A stretch of 64,000 bases of DNA from Cymbidium sinense. Its lineage: Eukaryota; Streptophyta; Magnoliopsida; Asparagales; Orchidaceae. The notes under the pieces are model-generated. The model was not told the origin of the DNA. It did not search any database and worked only from the letters and a program-made list of their open reading frames with translations. Shown here piece by piece: positions 60,228-64,000 of this stretch (positions within the stretch are counted from its first letter, which is position 1; every line of letters starts with the position of its first letter). Both the position numbers and the translations under genes were made by a program. Location: assembly GCA_021442155.1 (NCBI GenBank), contig CM038217.1, forward strand, positions 144,891,643 to 144,955,642. The letters run 5' to 3'.

Positions 60228-61770
60228 AATTTCATGAGATGAGATTTTTTATAAGAATTTGAAAATCATGGGTCATATATGAAGGTAAGAATTAGCCCTC
60301 ATGACACCATTATTCTTTTTATCATGACATCCCTCTCTTTCTTATATAATAATATTTTTCCTTTTTTGTGTTTTATATGTTTTTTTTTTAATTTTTTATC
60401 AAAACATGATCTCATAAAAGGGGCAGAAGCTTCTCCGCCTTTCTTTTCCTTTTTTATACCCATTTATGGATAAGTTATGAATAAGGGGAGAAAGATTTAA
60501 ATTTTAATGGATTTTCTCGCACACTTCCCCTTTTTTCTCTTTTTTTTTTCTTCTTTTTATTCATTACTCTCCCCTCCACCTCCCTTTTTTTTTTGCATGA
60601 CATAATCCAGTTGAGAAAGGGAAGAATCCTTTCTTTGCTTTTCTTTTTTCTCCTTAAAATCATGCCTATTTCATAGGCATATTAAAAAAAGACGACAAAT
60701 TAAAGGGTATGGTGGATTTTCTTAGTTCATTTTTATCATTTCATTTGTACACATATATATTTTATTCATATTTTGCGTGGCATGATGTCATGAAGAAAAG
60801 GGGGAGAAGGGATAAGTTTCCTCCTTAATATCATGCAAAATCCATGGGTACATTAATTGGATGACATGAATATTTTTCTTGGTTTTGTCATTTGCCATTT
60901 TAAGCATTTTAAGCATATTAATTTGACTTAACATTTACTCCTTTTTGAGCTAAGTTTAATTAATTTATTATTCTTAACAAACGATGGTAGATGGGTTGGT
61001 GTATTATAGGGTTAAGAATTTCATGAGATGAGCCATTTTTTTATAAGCCCACTTAAGAAAATCAAAATGGGTCATGCATGAAGGTTAAGAATTCCAAGCC
61101 CTCATGACATCATCATTTTTTATTCTTTTTATCATGACATCCCTCTCTTTTTTATATAGTGATATTTTTCTTCATTTTTTTTTTTGTCATAACATGATCT
61201 CATAAAAAGGGGCAAAAGCTTCTCCGCCTTTCTTCTCTTTTTTATACTCATTTATGGATAAGTTGTGAAGAAGGGGAGAACAATTCAAATTTTAATGGAT
61301 TTTCTCGCACCCCACCCCCCTTTTTTTTTTGCATGACAAAATCCTGTTGAGAAAGGAAAGAATTCATTCTTTTCTTTGCTTTTCTTTTTTCTCCTTAAAA
61401 TCATGCCCATTTCATGGGCATATTAAAAAAAAGACGAGAAATTAAAGGGTATGGTGGATTTTCTTCCTTCATTTTTATCATGTCATTTATACACATATAT
61501 ATATTTTATTCATATTTTGCATGACATGATGTCGTGAAGAGAAGGGGGAGAAGGGATAATTCTCCTCCTTAATGTCATACAAAATCCATGGACACATTAA
61601 TTGGATGACATGAATATTTTTCTTGGTTTTATCATTTGCCATTTTAAGCATTTTTAAGCACATTAGTTTGACTTGTCATTTACTCTTTTTTGAGCTAGAG
61701 TTTTCTTAATCTATTATCCTTAATAAATGATGGTAGAGGGGTGGGTGTATTATTCTGCTTTAAGTATTTT
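60228..61770. repeat. Tandem duplication of a module of about 780 bases
   Basis: The unit 'aagaatttcatgagatgag', then 'tcatgacatccctctc', 'ggggcagaagcttctccgcc', 'tttatggataagtt' and 'gatgacatgaatattttt' occurs at 60228-61010 and again at 61013-61770. A more diverged third copy of the central part lies at 56815-57480. All belong to the mosaic of LTR fragments. Confidence 0.82.
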
Positions 61771-62400
61771 GAATGATGAGTTCCATTTAAGTTGAATTTG
61801 TATTTAATTGAAAATCAATTTTATGTTAATTTACTTTAAAATTTAAATAACTTTTGGTAGTAATATCCTCCTCTGGTTGAGATATTCATTTAACACGGCC
61901 ATCATCGAAGTATATATATTGGTTATCATTTATTATTTAGACCTTATTGACTTTGCATATTTTGTTGCGATGGATTGAGTCTGTTAATTGCATTCAATTA
62001 GCCAATTTTAAGATCAAACTATGTCATGGATCTTGTCAACTCTGTTAATCTAATGACAAAAGATCATATATATGAATTAGAATGTGTAATTGTTCTTTGT
62101 AATTTTATAATTAATGATTCTTTGAATTTTATGAAATATCAAGATGATTATTATCAATTTTAACCCACATAGCTTCCTCAAACAATATATGTCATTGTGT
62201 CGGGGCTCATACTGGTATTTTAGAACGAATTGTAAAATGCATAAATTTGATGAAAATTATCTTATGTTTTGTACAAGACTTCTTTCAAGTGTTTATACGA
62301 ATTTTGAAGCATTTTGCATTGAACGATAATTGCTCCATAATTTGTGTAAGATTGATATATGTGAAGCATATTAGAAATTAAAATAATGCATTTTATCTAT
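61771..62400 (-). repeat. LTR mid-region fragment
   Basis: The 'catttaacacggccatcatcg' block (about 61890) and 'gtgtcggggctcat' block (about 62196) occur in the same order as in the intron 5 LTRs (48620 and 48839). This suggests continuation of the LTR mosaic to about 62.4 kb. Confidence 0.5.
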
Positions 62401-62754
62401 TAGCATAAATGTGATGCGGATCCGGTAGCAATAAATATTTTTAGGTTCTTAGTCCAATTTGAATTAGCATATCATCATTTGAAAGCTAAATCTTTATAGC
62501 TTAATATATTTGACTTGAGTTACTTAAATTACTCAAATAGGTGGGCCAACACAATCTAAAAATTCATCTAAAGGGCCATGAACACTTATTGATGAGTTGT
62601 TAAGCCTGCTACAAATCTCTTATCAACTTTATTTGAATTGTGTTACATTTGAAGTTGATTGTTAATCTTGTTGCAAGTCTCCGGAGGTCTAATTATGTGT
62701 TTAATTATATTTATATTTCAGATTATGATGCCCAAATGCTTCTAAAAAAGAAGC

Positions 62755-63077
62755 ATGCAATGTCCAACATGTGTCGGACACGGACACTCCGACACATGTT
62801 GAACACGGCTGAGGTCTGTCCAATTTAAAACATATTAAAAATTAAAAGGAGCACACGTGTTCTAAATAATTGAATTAATATTATATAAAAATATTTTTAA
62901 ATATAATTTGTCTTATTTTAAGTTGTCATAATGGGTTTTGGGAATTTGAAGGATGTGATTTGAGTGAAAAAGAGAACCTTATAAGATATATTTATTATAA
63001 ATAATTAAAATTATAGAAGATTATAATTAAATTTATAAATTTAAATAATTTAATTCATTAAAACATATAATAAAATA

Positions 63078-63155
<78 letters not shown>

Positions 63156-63320
63156 TTAATTTTATATGATTTAAATGTATTTTTTATTATTTATATATTT
63201 TTACTTATTTAAGTTATATATATTATTTGAATTGTTATTATAATGTCGTGTTTGATGCATGTCCGTATCTCATATTTTTAATAATAGAAGTATCTCATGT
63301 CTGTGTCCTTGCAACATAAA
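62755..63320. mobile_element. Possible non-autonomous element with ACATGTGTCGGA-type palindromic end
   Basis: The left end (62765-62805) is palindromic around 'acatgtgtcggacac' and 'gacacatgt', and the right end (63244-63315) has diverged 'gcatgtccgta' and 'tctgtgtccttgcaa'. 'tgcaa' occurs at both edges (about 62757 and 63310). The middle is AT-rich with the TA run. GTGTCGGACACG-type sequences are common plant repeats; the class is not assigned. Confidence 0.35.
63081..63149. repeat. (TA)n microsatellite
   Basis: About 34 uninterrupted TA units. Confidence 0.95.
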
Positions 63321-64000
63321 ATTTTCAGATCATCTAAGTGATACTACAAGGTTATATTTATGCTCATTGACAGGGCATTAAATTCACTTCAATTGTTTTG
63401 TGATCAAGCGTTAAGTATTTCAAAGCCTTTTGTGTTTTGATTAAATAACTAATTGAAGTTTCATTTAGTTGTTTTGATATGAATCATAGAATAATGTAAA
63501 TGTTTGATAAAGGTATTTGTTTATGTTTGTTTGTCGGCGTCTGACCAATCTCAACTTCAATTTAAGTTTGGATTTTGGCAATTTTAGCTCATTTTTATTT
63601 GTGACACGGAATTCGAGACAACGAGTGGCAGCACAAATATCAAGATGGTGTGAATTTCAAGGAAGAAAATGGGAGGTGGTTGTTTGGATGCAGGAGGAAG
63701 TGTTGATTTGTTTTGGTTTGGATAGATCAGACTTGAGTGTCGACCAAGATCGAGCAGACTAATGGGAGGGACTTTGCATTGTATAGTAAGAGAGGCAGGG
63801 AATATGGGTTCAACAAGCTTGTGTTGTGAGCAAGACAATGATGGGGAGGAGAAACAGGGATTTGGATGGGATTGAGGAATTGGCTTGGGCAAAACAGGGA
63901 GAAACAATTTGACGCTAAGGGAGGTTGGTGATTGCGTTACTACAGGGAGGAAGAGGAAATGTCTGAGGTAGGCGGCTTAACAATGTGGGATGGAGTTCGG
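63321..64000. other. Unassigned right edge of the window
   Basis: Composition becomes more G-rich on the + strand after 63600, and short frames exist on both strands (63517-63762, 63907-63584). I recognise no domain or splice structure, so I do not call a gene. It could be the edge of one continuing outside the window. Confidence 0.4.

Noticed and set aside
63517..63907. Possible gene at the right edge
   Set aside because: Short frames on both strands, no recognised domain, and no visible splice partners inside the window.

Overview
This window is nuclear DNA from a flowering plant. It is AT-rich, has GT-AG introns ranging from about 80 bases to over 21 kb, a plant-specific chromatin gene, and plant-type Ty3/gypsy and RTE-type LINE remains. 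I cannot decide the species, or even monocot versus dicot, from the sequence.

There is one supportable protein-coding gene, on the + strand, spanning 10882-54582 in eight exons. Joined, the exons give an uninterrupted frame of about 1331 residues: two Agenet/Tudor-like modules, two copies of a repeat found in IDM1-type proteins, a jasmonate/TOPLESS-binding-like zinc module, two PHD fingers and a C-terminal GNAT acetyltransferase. This is the plant family of PHD-finger N-acetyltransferases that includes INCREASED DNA METHYLATION 1 (IDM1/ROS4), nuclear histone acetyltransferases linked to active DNA demethylation.

Layout. 1-10.7 kb is gene-free: AT-rich sequence, a decayed minus-strand Ty3/gypsy pol relic (about 5.5-8.3 kb) split by a tRNA-promoter-bearing insert with a 10-base target duplication, a MITE-like inverted repeat (9.0-9.25 kb) and a 108-base tandem duplication. 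At 10.78-10.97 kb lie the promoter and the small first exon. Intron 1 (7.4 kb) leads to the 3-kb exon 2. Intron 4 (6.9 kb) carries two same-strand RTE-type LINE remains, one of them bounded by 8-base target duplications. Intron 5 (21.7 kb) holds a nested structure: a minus-strand Tat/Ogre-like Ty3 element with LTRs of about 2.7 kb (34.76-50.39 kb) lies inside an older, related, plus-strand LTR whose halves are at 31.49-34.76 and 50.39-51.37 kb. Exons 6-8, encoding most of the acetyltransferase, lie beyond it. After the gene, 55.5-62.4 kb is a mosaic of LTR fragments of the same family, with tandem modules and long TA microsatellites.

No convincing new gene system is visible. The most interesting points are: a predicted anti-silencing factor whose own transcript must cross about 20 kb of transposon; a repeated 18-base hairpin motif in the LTRs; and a nearly unchanged promoter block with telomere-like motifs in otherwise diverged LTRs.
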